64,000 nt of DNA from Paraburkholderia diazotrophica (GTDB lineage Bacteria; Pseudomonadota; Gammaproteobacteria; Burkholderiales; Burkholderiaceae): NCBI RefSeq assembly GCF_900108945.1, contig NZ_FNYE01000024.1:1-64000 (forward strand), in the 5' to 3' direction. The translations under genes were made by a program, and so were the position numbers. Of this stretch, positions 25,884-34,866 are shown in pieces; position 1 is the first letter of the stretch; each line of letters opens with the position of its first letter. The notes below the pieces were generated by a model. The model was given only the letters and a program-made list of their open reading frames with translations, had not been told where the DNA came from and searched no databases.

Positions 25884-28187
25884 ATGACCTGGCAATCGTT
25901 GACGGGCAAGACGGGCGCGTGGAGCGGTCTGGACTGGACGGGGCGCGCGAACGGCACGGCGCGGGCCGACCCGTATCTGGCATGGGCCGATGCGACGCTG
26001 TTCGCCGATCTGGGCGGACCGCCTGCGGGCTGGGTGCGCGTCATCATCGAGCTCGAAGAGCTTGGGCCGGATGGCTCGCCGTTGACGGCGCAGTCGTTCG
26101 CGGAGAGTCTCGAAAGCACGCACGCGGGGTGGAAAGCGTGGCTACGTGTGTCGTCGCTCTATCGCTATCCGCCGCGCGATCTCGAGCACACGCACTTTCT
26201 GACGGCCTCCATCACGAAAGTGTTCTTTGCGAAACTCGATACGACGTTAAAGGGCTTCGTGAAGCGCTTCGAACTCGGCATGCCGATCGTGCCCGACGAT
26301 CAGCCTGCTGGCGCATCGCAGGCCACGACGGCGCTCGCAACGGGCACGGGCCCGCAGTTCGCTGCCGCTTCCCAGGCAAAGACAGGCGCAGCGGGCGCGA
26401 AGCGCGAGCGCATCGTGTTCCTCGGCGTGATGGACGACGGCCTCGCATTCGCGCACGAACGCTTTCGTTCTTCCGGCGATCCGTCGGCCACGCGGATCGA
26501 ATACTTCTGGAATCAGGACGACACGCCCGGCACGCCGCCTGGTCTGCACTATGGACGGGAACTTTCGAAGGCCGGCATCGACGATATGCTCGCGCGTTAC
26601 ACGCAAGGCGGATTGATCGACGAAGACGCCGCGTATCGGGAGGCAGGCTATATCGGCGTGCGCAGGCGCTGGGCGCACGGAACGGAAGCGCTGGACCTCG
26701 CAGGCGGCGTGCGGCCCGGCGATCTGCATGCGGCTTTCCTGCAGCGGCAGGGCGACGAAAGGAAGGCGCTGGAGAAAGTGCGTCTGATCGGCGTGCAGTT
26801 CAGGACGCCTGGACGGACCGTGCGCGATACGTCGGGACTCTGGTTCGCCACTCAGGCGCTCGATGCGATGCGCTACATCTTGCGCCGCGCCGACGATCTC
26901 GCGCGAAGCCACGGCCACGACTACTGCGTGGTGCTCAATCTGAGCTACGGCTATATGGCGGGACCGCATGACGGCAGCTCGATCATCGAACGGGCCATCG
27001 ACGAGCTGATCGCTCAGCATCGCGATCTGTCCGTCGTCGTGCCCGCTGGGAACAGCAACCTGCTGCGCTGTCATGCGAATATCGAGCTTGCGCATGGCGA
27101 ATCGAAGAGCCTCACATGGCGTGTGTTGCCCGATTGCGCGACGCCCAGTTTTCTGGAGATCTGGTTGCCCGAGCACGCCGATCCGTCGAAGGTCAAAATT
27201 CAGGTGTGCCCGCCGACGGGCGATAAAAGCCCTGCCATGTCGGTGAAAAATTTGTACGCGTGGCAACCGGGCAGCAATGTGCTGTGCGCATCCGTGTATC
27301 TGGACCGCGTCGCGACGGGCGACAACAGGATGATCCTGATCGCGCTCGCGCCCACGATCACGCGCGATCCGTCGCGCGATGCAACGCCGGCAGGCAACTG
27401 GAGCGTGACTGTATCGAACACGGCGCGTCGCGGCGACGCGCTGAACATACACGCGTGGGTACAGCGCAACGAAACGGCGTTCGGCTTTCCGATGCGCGGA
27501 CGCCAGTCGCGCTTCGACGATCCGCTCTACAAGCGCTTCATCTCGGGTTCGCATGTGAGGGACTTCGATGAACGCAACATGGACTCGTGGATAAGGCGCG
27601 GCAGCACATTGAGTTCGATCGCGACGGGTGACTATACCGTCGTGGTCGGCGCTTATCGGCGTACGGACGGCAAGGCGGCGCTCTATTCATCGACGGGACC
27701 TTCATTGCGCACGAAGCAGAGGAACGGACCCGACGCGACTGCCGTCGGCGAGGACTCGCCCGCTTGCATCGGCGTGCTCGGCGCCAGCACGCGCAGCGGA
27801 AGTCTCGCCGCTATCACGGGGACGAGCGCGGCCGCGCCGCAGGTGTCGCGTCTATTCGCGCAAGCGAAGGTGACGGGCGATGCCGTGGTCATCACGCCGA
27901 TGACGGCAGCGAAGAAGGCATCGAAGAATGTGTCGCAGAAAACAGCGAAGATCGCGCCGACGACGATGAATCCGCTCGCAAGCCGCAAGTGGATCGAACA
28001 GAAAGCGGCCGATGAAGACCAGCCGGGCGCATCGCCGCATGAACTTGTCCACGCCTGTCCTGCCACGGCGCGCCCGCCCGCCGTGCCCGTCGGAGAGCAT
28101 GCGTGGCTGCCGAAATTGCCAGCGGAGCGGGGCGGCGCGGGGCGCTTTCAGTCACGCCGGTCGAAGAAACGCGGCATCGATCCGTAA
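25884..28187 (+). CDS. Subtilisin-like (S8) serine peptidase, cytoplasmic or non-classically exported
   Basis: A 767-residue protein with a peptidase S8 triad: aspartate in FLGVMDDGLAF, histidine in RWAHGTEALDLAGG, the oxyanion asparagine in VVVPAGNSN, and serine in ITGTSAAAPQV. Spacing between Asp and His (about 80 residues) is wide but normal for large subtilases. The first 160 residues show no family resemblance and no signal peptide. The last 90 residues are basic and low in complexity. It follows the haloperoxidase-like gene and begins at an ATG behind GCGAGGTGGGCG. The substrate is unknown. Confidence 0.82.
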   Translation: MTWQSLTGKTGAWSGLDWTGRANGTARADPYLAWADATLFADLGGPPAGWVRVIIELEELGPDGSPLTAQSFAESLESTHAGWKAWLRVSSLYRYPPRDLEHTHFLTASITKVFFAKLDTTLKGFVKRFELGMPIVPDDQPAGASQATTALATGTGPQFAAASQAKTGAAGAKRERIVFLGVMDDGLAFAHERFRSSGDPSATRIEYFWNQDDTPGTPPGLHYGRELSKAGIDDMLARYTQGGLIDEDAAYREAGYIGVRRRWAHGTEALDLAGGVRPGDLHAAFLQRQGDERKALEKVRLIGVQFRTPGRTVRDTSGLWFATQALDAMRYILRRADDLARSHGHDYCVVLNLSYGYMAGPHDGSSIIERAIDELIAQHRDLSVVVPAGNSNLLRCHANIELAHGESKSLTWRVLPDCATPSFLEIWLPEHADPSKVKIQVCPPTGDKSPAMSVKNLYAWQPGSNVLCASVYLDRVATGDNRMILIALAPTITRDPSRDATPAGNWSVTVSNTARRGDALNIHAWVQRNETAFGFPMRGRQSRFDDPLYKRFISGSHVRDFDERNMDSWIRRGSTLSSIATGDYTVVVGAYRRTDGKAALYSSTGPSLRTKQRNGPDATAVGEDSPACIGVLGASTRSGSLAAITGTSAAAPQVSRLFAQAKVTGDAVVITPMTAAKKASKNVSQKTAKIAPTTMNPLASRKWIEQKAADEDQPGASPHELVHACPATARPPAVPVGEHAWLPKLPAERGGAGRFQSRRSKKRGIDP

Positions 28188-28200
28188 CGCGAATATGCAA

Positions 28201-28228
28201 CGGGGCCTGTCTGCGCTGACAGGCCCCG
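28201..28228. terminator. Strong hairpin between convergent genes
   Basis: CGGGGCCTGTC (28201-28211) and GACAGGCCCCG (28218-28228) form a perfect 11-base stem with a 6-base loop between the convergent subtilase and DUF4148 genes. No T-run follows on either strand, so termination efficiency is uncertain. Confidence 0.65.
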
Positions 28229-28267
28229 CTTCGTGCCGGGCTTTCAAACAGCATGCAACCGCTTCGC

Positions 28268-28534
28268 TTAGTTGCCGCCCTTGAAGAGTTCGTTCAGACG
28301 CGCGGCTTCACCACTCTTTTGCGAGCGTACGAGATCCTGATAGACCTCGCTGCGCGTCTTTCCATGCGAGATGGTCGCGCCGCCCGACATCGACGTTGCC
28401 GACATGCCGGGGCCTTCCGAGTTGACGACGGTTTCCGGCGTCGTGGTTGCCGTGTTGGTAGCGCTTTCCTGTGCATACGCTTGCGACACTGACAGGCAGA
28501 GCACGCTGCCGCAGAGGATGAGCATCGTCTTCAT
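28268..28534 (-). CDS. DUF4148 family small secreted protein
   Basis: An 88-residue protein starting MKTMLILCGSVLCLSV, a signal peptide with likely cleavage after QAYA. The mature part ends with the DUF4148 pattern GKTRSEVYQDLVRSQKSGEAARLNELFKGG. The family is abundant in Burkholderia and Paraburkholderia, periplasmic, without a known role. The ATG follows GGAGACTCAA; an upstream in-frame start adds ten residues without a binding site. The gene stands alone between convergent and same-strand neighbours. Confidence 0.85.
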   Translation of the reverse strand: MKTMLILCGSVLCLSVSQAYAQESATNTATTTPETVVNSEGPGMSATSMSGGATISHGKTRSEVYQDLVRSQKSGEAARLNELFKGGN

Positions 28535-28827
28535 TTGAGTCTCCTTCGAACAATTGCAGCGCATTACGCGGTTGCGCCGGACCGAGACAAAAGCGTGGGT
28601 CGCATTGGAAGAAAGCGGACAGCCACGCCGACTTTAGACGTGCACAACCATCAGAATCTGTAGCAAGACAGGATTGAATTCGTTGACACGTAGTCAGCCT
28701 CGCGAAAGCTCGGCCATGCGAAAGATGACTGTGCGGCCACGCGGCTTGAACCCAGTATGGTTTTCGCGGGCGCCTGGGCCTATATGACTTTGGTGGTAAG
28801 CGGGAATATAAAGTGTGCGTGCTTCAA

Positions 28828-31221
28828 CTACTTCCACGCGTAACGCAAGCCGACCCACACGCCGCGCGGCGCGCCGATTCCGAGAAACTGCTCGTTGGTG
28901 ACATTGTTCGGATCAAATGTATGGTTCGGCCCATTGAAGAAGTTCTCGCCGAGAATCGCAAAGTTCGCATAGTGCTTGTTCAGCAGATTCCTGACGGTCG
29001 CGAATACCTGTAGCTGCTTCGTCACGTTGTACGTCGTATCGAGATCGATCAGGAAGTAGCCCGCCACTGTGCCGTTCACATCCTGATTATTCTCGTCGCC
29101 GCGCGCGAAGATACTGCCGCGATACGTGAGGTTCGCGCCGATGTTCCACATCGCGATCGGTGTGTAGTCGACGCGCAGCTTCACGGTATTGGCGGGAATG
29201 CCCGGAATGCGGTCGCCCGGCTTCACGGTGATGTTGCCGTTCGCGTCGGCGCTCGAATTGCTCGCGCTGCTCTCCGTCCATGTCGATTGATACGTCGCGT
29301 CCACATAGCTATAGCTCGCGCTCACGCCGACGGGGCCGTACTTCGTGCGCGCCGCGAGCTCGATGCCTTGACGGCGCGTCTTGCCGACGTTCTGAAAGAA
29401 GCCGAGCGTGGTCGACGCGCCATTGCTGCTGACGAACTGGATGTCGTCGTCGAGCGTCGTGCGATAGAGCGCCGCACTCCATGTCGTATTGCCGCCGAGC
29501 CTTCCGCGCGCGCCGATTTCAAACGTCTTCGAGATCACGGGTTTCAGAGCCGGGTCGGCGATGAAGTCGTTCGGCAGCGAGCATGGCGCGTTCGCGTCCG
29601 CGCACGCGAGTTCGATCGACGTCGGCGAGCGCATGCCTTCGTTGTAGGTCGCATAGGCGGTGAAGTTGTCGGTCGGATTCCAGTTGACGCCGACGGCGGG
29701 ATTGAACCGCGAGAACACATGGCGGCCATCGAGCAGCGGCTGCTGGCCGCTCTCGTCGCCGATCGTCGTGCGCGACCAGTTATAGCGGCCCGCAAGCGTC
29801 ATCGACCATTGCTCGTTGAACGAAAACGTGTCGTTGAAATAGAGGCCGTATGTTTCGTTGCGCGTCTTCGCATCGGTGGTCGGCACGAATGGACCCGTGC
29901 CGATCGTCGCGCGCGTGTCGGTGAAGACCGCGTCTTGCGACGACTGGGTGAAATGCGAGTTCGCCAGATCGGCGGCCACGCCGAGCACCAGCTCATTGCG
30001 TTTGCCGAAGAGCTGTTGCAGCAGCGACAGTTGCAGGCTGCCGCCATAGCTTTCGGTGAAGATCGTCGATTGCAGGTTAATCGCGGGCGGCACATCGTCG
30101 GGACCGCCGGGATCGAAGTCGTCGTTGACGTTGCTGCTCACGTTCTCGTTGCGGTAGTGGCGATAGTAGAGATTGCCGCTCAACTGGATATGGGGCGTGA
30201 AGTAATGCTCGCCCGCGATTGTCAGATAGCCGACCTCGTTCCTGTTCTGATCCGGAAACGTGTAAGCCTGCGAACGGTTGTCGAGGAACGAGCGCGGGAT
30301 CGTCTGCGAGCCGTCGAGCGTGTTGTCCGCAGCGCCCGCGGAGATCGACAGCGTGTTGTCGGCATCGTGATAACGCAGCTTGCCGAATGCCTGGCGCAGA
30401 CGGCTGCCGTTGTGATCGGCCCAGCCGTCGTCGTTGATTGCGTTCGCCGTGAAGTAGTAGTCGAGGTTGCTGCCGATCATTCCGCCTTGCTGGATCTGCG
30501 CGCTCTTGCGTCCCCACGAGCCGCCGCTGATCTCGGCCTCGCCGCCCGGCGACGTGCTGCCGTTCTTCGTCGTGATCGCGATTGCGCCGCCGAGCGTGTT
30601 GAGGCCGAAGGTCGGATTCGAGCCGGGAATAAGCTGGATCGTTTCGATTGCGGCTTGCGGTATCAGGTCCCAGTTGACGACGTCGCCGAATGGCTCGTTG
30701 ACGCGCACGCCGTCGAGAAACACGGACAGTCCCTGCGGCGTGCCGACCAGCGGCGAAGCCGTGAAGCCGCGATAGTTGATGTCGACCTGCGACGGGTTGC
30801 CTTGTGCATCGTTGATATCGACGCTCTGCAGATTGCTCGCGAAGTAGTCGGTGAGCGTGTTCGGATGCTGCCCGGCAATCTCGCGGCCACGGATGGTCTG
30901 CACGTTCGCGGGCACGAGCTCGATGGCCGTGCCGATGCCGACGAGCGGCGTCGTGCCGATCACGAGTATCGACGGCTGTACGGTTTCCTGCGGAGGGTTC
31001 TGGTTTTGCGCGACATCTTGCGAAACGCTTTGCGATTCGTTTTGTGCCGTGTTTTGTGGTGCTTCGTGCGTTGTCGCTTGCTGCACGCTGATGGGTGTTG
31101 TCGCTTCCTGCGACCATGCGCCCGCGCTGAGACTCGCCAGCGCGCCGCCGACTACGAGCTGAATCGTGCCGTTGCGCGGATGCCGGCGCGCGCGCCGCGA
31201 CGTGCGCCGCGTATGTTTCAT
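28828..31221 (-). CDS. TonB-dependent outer-membrane receptor
   Basis: A 797-residue receptor. The N-terminus is very basic and then hydrophobic (VVGGALASLSAGAWSQ), a signal peptide. A 60-residue Gln/Asn/Thr-rich stretch precedes the plug domain (VPANVQTIRGREI through IPQAAIETIQLIPG and NTLGGAIAITTKNG), followed by a 22-strand-type barrel with SPTSIELACADANAPC in an outer loop. The ATG follows GGAGACGACAACC. The gene diverges from a histidine kinase across twin inverted repeats and borders the PQQ genes. The ligand is unknown; a metal chelate used with PQQ enzymes, such as a lanthanide complex, is a hypothesis only. Confidence 0.88.
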   Translation of the reverse strand: MKHTRRTSRRARRHPRNGTIQLVVGGALASLSAGAWSQEATTPISVQQATTHEAPQNTAQNESQSVSQDVAQNQNPPQETVQPSILVIGTTPLVGIGTAIELVPANVQTIRGREIAGQHPNTLTDYFASNLQSVDINDAQGNPSQVDINYRGFTASPLVGTPQGLSVFLDGVRVNEPFGDVVNWDLIPQAAIETIQLIPGSNPTFGLNTLGGAIAITTKNGSTSPGGEAEISGGSWGRKSAQIQQGGMIGSNLDYYFTANAINDDGWADHNGSRLRQAFGKLRYHDADNTLSISAGAADNTLDGSQTIPRSFLDNRSQAYTFPDQNRNEVGYLTIAGEHYFTPHIQLSGNLYYRHYRNENVSSNVNDDFDPGGPDDVPPAINLQSTIFTESYGGSLQLSLLQQLFGKRNELVLGVAADLANSHFTQSSQDAVFTDTRATIGTGPFVPTTDAKTRNETYGLYFNDTFSFNEQWSMTLAGRYNWSRTTIGDESGQQPLLDGRHVFSRFNPAVGVNWNPTDNFTAYATYNEGMRSPTSIELACADANAPCSLPNDFIADPALKPVISKTFEIGARGRLGGNTTWSAALYRTTLDDDIQFVSSNGASTTLGFFQNVGKTRRQGIELAARTKYGPVGVSASYSYVDATYQSTWTESSASNSSADANGNITVKPGDRIPGIPANTVKLRVDYTPIAMWNIGANLTYRGSIFARGDENNQDVNGTVAGYFLIDLDTTYNVTKQLQVFATVRNLLNKHYANFAILGENFFNGPNHTFDPNNVTNEQFLGIGAPRGVWVGLRYAWK

Positions 31222-31369
31222 GGTTGTCGTCTCCAGCGGGTTGTTCTAGCGTTGTCGGCGGCGACCGATCGTTGGGGCTACGCATGAATGGCTGTCTGCA
31301 GCTTGTAGGCTGCTGCATACCTTGACCACCGACCGATGCAGCGTCGCATATGAAGGGTGTGTATCGCCC

Positions 31370-31404
31370 GGGAAGCTTTCCCGATTCTTTCGGGAAGCCT
31401 TCCC
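31370..31404. promoter_or_regulatory. Twin operator: two GGGAA-N3-TTCCC repeats 22 bases apart
   Basis: GGGAAGCTTTCCC (31370-31382) and GGGAAGCCTTCCC (31392-31404) are perfect 5-3-5 inverted repeats spaced 22 bases, two helical turns. They lie in the 253-base divergent region between the TonB receptor and the histidine kinase, so a dimeric regulator could control both. Confidence 0.65.
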
Positions 31405-31474
31405 TGACGCATCCAGGAAGCGAAAGGCGCCCGTCGGATGAGTAGAATGAGTCACTGCTTCCATCGATACGCTC

Positions 31475-32653
31475 ATGCCCGAAGCTCTCTCTCCAGTGAA
31501 TGCGAACCCGGCGCCGGACCCGCGGCAAGCAGCAGGCAGCCGGGCCGATGCGGCGAGCGCAACGCAAGCGCCCGCCGCGCAACAGCGCGCGACGCCGTCG
31601 CGCGAGGCGGAGGGTCACGCGAAAGGTCACGCGCAACGTCACGTAAAAGGCCACGACCGCGCAAAAGAATCACGCTCGGCCGCATGGATCGAATTCGTGT
31701 GCGTCGTGATGCTGGCGGCGATCGTCTGGGCGTTGTGCGCGACGTTCGATGTCAGCGAGCTTACGTATCACTGGAGCCGCAATAGCGAGCGCTATCAGCT
31801 CGACGAACTGCCCGTGACGATGTTCGTGCTCGCCGCGGGCTGCGCATGGTTCGCGTGGCGGCGCTATCGTGAATCACAGAGGGAATTGCTGCGCAGGCGC
31901 GCAGCGGAGGAGAAGGCCGAGCGGTTGCTCGCCGACAACCGGCGCCTTGCGAGCGAGGGCATCGAAGCGCAGGAAGCGGAGCGCCGTCATCTCGCGCGTG
32001 AACTGCACGACGAACTGGGTCAGTACCTGAACGCGATCGCGCTCGATGCCGCGCGGATTCGCGATCTGTCGGCGGATGGCGATGAGATTCATCGCGCGTC
32101 GCTTGCCGTGATGCAAAGCGCGAGCTTCGTCTACCGGCAGATCGGCGGAATGATCCGCAAGCTGCGGCCCATCGGCCTCGATGAACTCGGCTTGCCGAGC
32201 GCACTGGAGCATTGCGTCGAAGGCTGGCGCGAACGCCTGCCCGATGCGTCGTTCAAGCTCACCATCGACGGCGACTTCGACGGCTTCACCGACGCGCTCA
32301 ACATCACGCTCTACCGCTTCGTGCAGGAAGCGCTGACGAACGTGTCGAAGTTCGCGCGCGAGTCGAACGTCGAGATCTATCTGGTGAGAGCGCCGCTTGA
32401 CGGCGAGCGCGGCGGCGAGGTCGTCGTGACGGTCGCCGACGACGGCCCCGGCGCCGATCTGTCGAAGCCTCGGGCGGGGCTAGGTCTCGTCGGCATGCGC
32501 GAGCGTGTCGAGGCGCTCGGCGGCGAGTTCCATGTCGCGAGCGAGCCGGGACGAGGCTTTCTGCTATGCGCGCGCGTGCCGCCTCATGTCGGGCTGCCCG
32601 AGCCCAGCGTTCCGAGTGTACCCATCGAACCCGACGAGCCGAAGAGTTCGTGA
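31475..32653 (+). CDS. NarL-type sensor histidine kinase
   Basis: A 392-residue kinase. The first 65 residues are a cytoplasmic low-complexity leader rich in His and Lys; two membrane helices (about 68-90 and 112-130) bracket a short 20-residue external loop. A HisKA_3 dimerisation domain has the phosphorylated histidine in ARELHDELGQYLNAIALD. The ATPase domain shows the N box EALTNVSKFA, G1 VADDGPGAD and G2 GLGLVGMRERVEALGG. With so small a periplasmic loop it may sense membrane or cytoplasmic signals. Its 3' end overlaps the convergent response regulator by 70 bases; the two are likely partners. Confidence 0.9.
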   Translation: MPEALSPVNANPAPDPRQAAGSRADAASATQAPAAQQRATPSREAEGHAKGHAQRHVKGHDRAKESRSAAWIEFVCVVMLAAIVWALCATFDVSELTYHWSRNSERYQLDELPVTMFVLAAGCAWFAWRRYRESQRELLRRRAAEEKAERLLADNRRLASEGIEAQEAERRHLARELHDELGQYLNAIALDAARIRDLSADGDEIHRASLAVMQSASFVYRQIGGMIRKLRPIGLDELGLPSALEHCVEGWRERLPDASFKLTIDGDFDGFTDALNITLYRFVQEALTNVSKFARESNVEIYLVRAPLDGERGGEVVVTVADDGPGADLSKPRAGLGLVGMRERVEALGGEFHVASEPGRGFLLCARVPPHVGLPEPSVPSVPIEPDEPKSS

Positions 32654-33309
32654 GGCGCAGCCAGTTCGGAGAACTGTAGCCCGAGACGCTGCGCGATCTG
32701 CACGAGCTGCACGCCATTGTTCGCGCCGAACTTCTGCCGGATCGCCGACTGATGATTCGCAATCGTCTTCTGGCTCAGGCCGAGCCGCTCGGCGATCACG
32801 GGCAGCGTATAGCCCTGCACGAGCAGACGCAGCACTTCGAACTCGCGCGCGGACAGCTGGCGTCCGGGCGGTCCTTCGTTGAACATCGTCCGCAATGCGA
32901 GCGCGTGGGAGACGTCCGCGCTCAGATAGCGCACGCGCCGCGCGACGGCGCGCACCGCTTCGACGAGCACATCGGGGGCGCTCGCCTTCGTCACATAGCC
33001 GCTCGCGCCCGCATCGAACGCGCGGCGCACGAAGAGCGCCTCTTCGTGCACGCTGAAGATCAGCACACGCGCATCGGGCTCGCGCGCGAGCATCCGGCGC
33101 ATTGCTTCGATGCCGCTTGCGCCCGGCATCGCAAGATCCATCACGACGACATCCGGCTGCAACGCGCAGAAGCGCTGATAAGCCTGCATCGCGTCGGCCG
33201 CTTCGCCCGCGACGCGCACATCGGGGCTCAGTTCTAGCAGACGTCGATAGCCTTCGCGCACGACGGCATGATCGTCGACGAGAAGCACGGAGATGGCGGA
33301 CGTCGTCAT
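32584..33309 (-). CDS. LuxR/NarL-family response regulator in the pqq operon
   Basis: A 241-residue regulator. The receiver has the acidic pair in LLVDDHAVV, the phosphoacceptor in VVVMDLAMPG and the lysine in YVTKASAP. The LuxR domain follows (LSAREFEVLRLLVQG, LSQKTIANHQSAIRQKFG). Its ATG overlaps the pqqE stop by four bases (ATGA), so it is translated with the PQQ genes. Its last 23 codons lie opposite the end of the kinase gene. A simple model is a kinase-regulator pair that sets expression of PQQ genes or PQQ-dependent dehydrogenases; direct targets are unknown. Confidence 0.92.
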   Translation of the reverse strand: MTTSAISVLLVDDHAVVREGYRRLLELSPDVRVAGEAADAMQAYQRFCALQPDVVVMDLAMPGASGIEAMRRMLAREPDARVLIFSVHEEALFVRRAFDAGASGYVTKASAPDVLVEAVRAVARRVRYLSADVSHALALRTMFNEGPPGRQLSAREFEVLRLLVQGYTLPVIAERLGLSQKTIANHQSAIRQKFGANNGVQLVQIAQRLGLQFSELAAPHELFGSSGSMGTLGTLGSGSPT

Positions 33310-34568
33310 GATCGCGTTTTCTCTTTTGGGGGCGTCGCTGTCGTTGTCGTTCCCGTTCCCGTTGCCGCACGCGTGCCGCCATGTGCGCCGCTTTCCGAAC
33401 CGCCGGCGAACCGCCGCGAGTTCGCGTCGTTGCGGAACATGACGGGCTGTTCGTCGGGTGCAAGCGCCGCGCCGCGCCGGGCCGCGTCGCGCACGACGTT
33501 CACGACGTGCTCGTGATGCTCCGACTTGTCGCAGACGGGATCGGCATTGGCGGCGTCGTGTGTCAGCAGATACGCCTGGCAGCGGCAGCCGCCGAGGTCT
33601 TTTTCTTTTTCGTCGCAACTGCGGCACGGCTCCTTCATCCACTCGAAGCCGCGAAAGCGGTTGAACGCGTCGCTCGCGTACCAGATGTCGGCGAGCGGCA
33701 TCTCCTTCACGTTCGGAAACGTGAGGCCCGGGAGCGAGCGCGCCGAATGACAGGGCAGCGCGGCGCCATCGGGCGCGACGCCGAGGAACACCGAGCCCCA
33801 GCCGTTCATGCAGCGCTTGGGCCGCGTTTCGAAGTAGTCGGGCACGACGAAGAAGATCTTGCAGCGGTTGCCGATCTCCTTGCGATACCGTTCGACCACG
33901 GCTTCTGCTTCGCGCAGCTGCTCGGCCGTCGGCATCAGCTGCGCGCGGTTCGCGTGCGCCCAGCCGTAGTACTGCGTGTTCGCAAGCTCCAGATATTCGG
34001 CGCCCATCGCGAGCGCCATGTCGATGATCTTGTCGACGTGCGGCAGGTTATAGCGATGCAGCACGCAGTTGAGCACCATCGGAAAGCCGTGCGCCTTGAT
34101 CGAACGCGCGACGCGGTTCTTCAGGTCGAACGTGCGCGTGCTGCTCAGAAAGTCGTTCAGCTCCTGGGTCGAATCCTGAAACGACAACTGGATGTGATCG
34201 AGTCCGTTCGCCTTCAGCACGTCGAGCCGCGCATCCGTCAGTCCGACGCCCGATGTGATCAGGTTCGTATAGAAGCCGAGCTTGTGCGCTTCGGCGACGA
34301 GTTCTTCGAGATCGTCGCGCATCAGCGGCTCGCCGCCTGAAAAGCCGAGTTGCGCGGCACCGAGCTTGCGCGCCTCGCGCAATACGCCGATCCATTGCGC
34401 GGTGCTCAGCTCGTCGCGATGATGGGTGTAGTCGACCGGGTTGTAGCAGAACGCGCAATGCAGCGGACAGCGGTACGTCAGTTCCGCCAGCAGCCACAAC
34501 GGCGGGCCGACATCGCCGCGCTCCGGCTGCTGCGCGTGCTCCCGTTCCGCAATCGCGAGATCGCTCAT
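33306..34568 (-). CDS. pqqE: PqqA peptide cyclase, radical SAM enzyme PqqE
   Basis: A 420-residue radical SAM protein. The SAM-cluster motif CxxxCxxC is CPLHCAFC, followed by FSGGEPLM. The C-terminal SPASM region has the cysteines for auxiliary clusters (KRCMNGWGS, LPCHSA, CRSCDEKEKDLGGCRC). PqqE joins the Glu and Tyr side chains of the PqqA peptide, bound to PqqD, as the first committed step of PQQ synthesis. The start at 34568 gives the family length plus a Ser/Thr/Gly-rich C-terminal tail of about 40 residues that PqqE proteins normally lack. It lies four bases after pqqD. Confidence 0.96.
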   Translation of the reverse strand: MSDLAIAEREHAQQPERGDVGPPLWLLAELTYRCPLHCAFCYNPVDYTHHRDELSTAQWIGVLREARKLGAAQLGFSGGEPLMRDDLEELVAEAHKLGFYTNLITSGVGLTDARLDVLKANGLDHIQLSFQDSTQELNDFLSSTRTFDLKNRVARSIKAHGFPMVLNCVLHRYNLPHVDKIIDMALAMGAEYLELANTQYYGWAHANRAQLMPTAEQLREAEAVVERYRKEIGNRCKIFFVVPDYFETRPKRCMNGWGSVFLGVAPDGAALPCHSARSLPGLTFPNVKEMPLADIWYASDAFNRFRGFEWMKEPCRSCDEKEKDLGGCRCQAYLLTHDAANADPVCDKSEHHEHVVNVVRDAARRGAALAPDEQPVMFRNDANSRRFAGGSESGAHGGTRAATGTGTTTTATPPKEKTRS

Positions 34569-34572
34569 GCTG

Positions 34573-34866
34573 TTACTCCAGCCAGCCACGCGAGCGCGCG
34601 TGGTCGACGAATGCCTCGACTTCGGGCGCGAGGCCCGTCGCGTTGAACGCCTGTTCGAGTTCGGCGACGAGCGTCGGTATGTCGCGCGTGCCGTCACAGC
34701 GCAACAGGATTTGCGCGGCGCTCTGGTTCAGCTTCACCATGCCCTCGGGATACAGCAGCACATGCGCATCCTGTGCCGGTTCCCATTGCAGACGGAACAG
34801 GCTGCTGAGCTTCGGGCCGCGCTTTTCACTGTTTTGCGCGGCATTTTCATTCGTGGGCGTGTTCAT
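34573..34866 (-). CDS. pqqD: PQQ peptide chaperone PqqD
   Basis: A 97-residue protein with the PqqD core: FRLQWEPAQDAHVLLYPEGMVKLNQSAAQILLRCDG and a C-terminal helix FVDHARSRGWL (quoted here in pieces of the domain only: VLLYPEGMVKLN and ILLRCDG are the key motifs). PqqD binds the PqqA peptide and presents it to PqqE. The ATG at 34866 overlaps the pqqC stop by four bases. The leader before the core, about 18 residues, is polar and unconserved. Confidence 0.94.
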   Translation of the reverse strand: MNTPTNENAAQNSEKRGPKLSSLFRLQWEPAQDAHVLLYPEGMVKLNQSAAQILLRCDGTRDIPTLVAELEQAFNATGLAPEVEAFVDHARSRGWLE

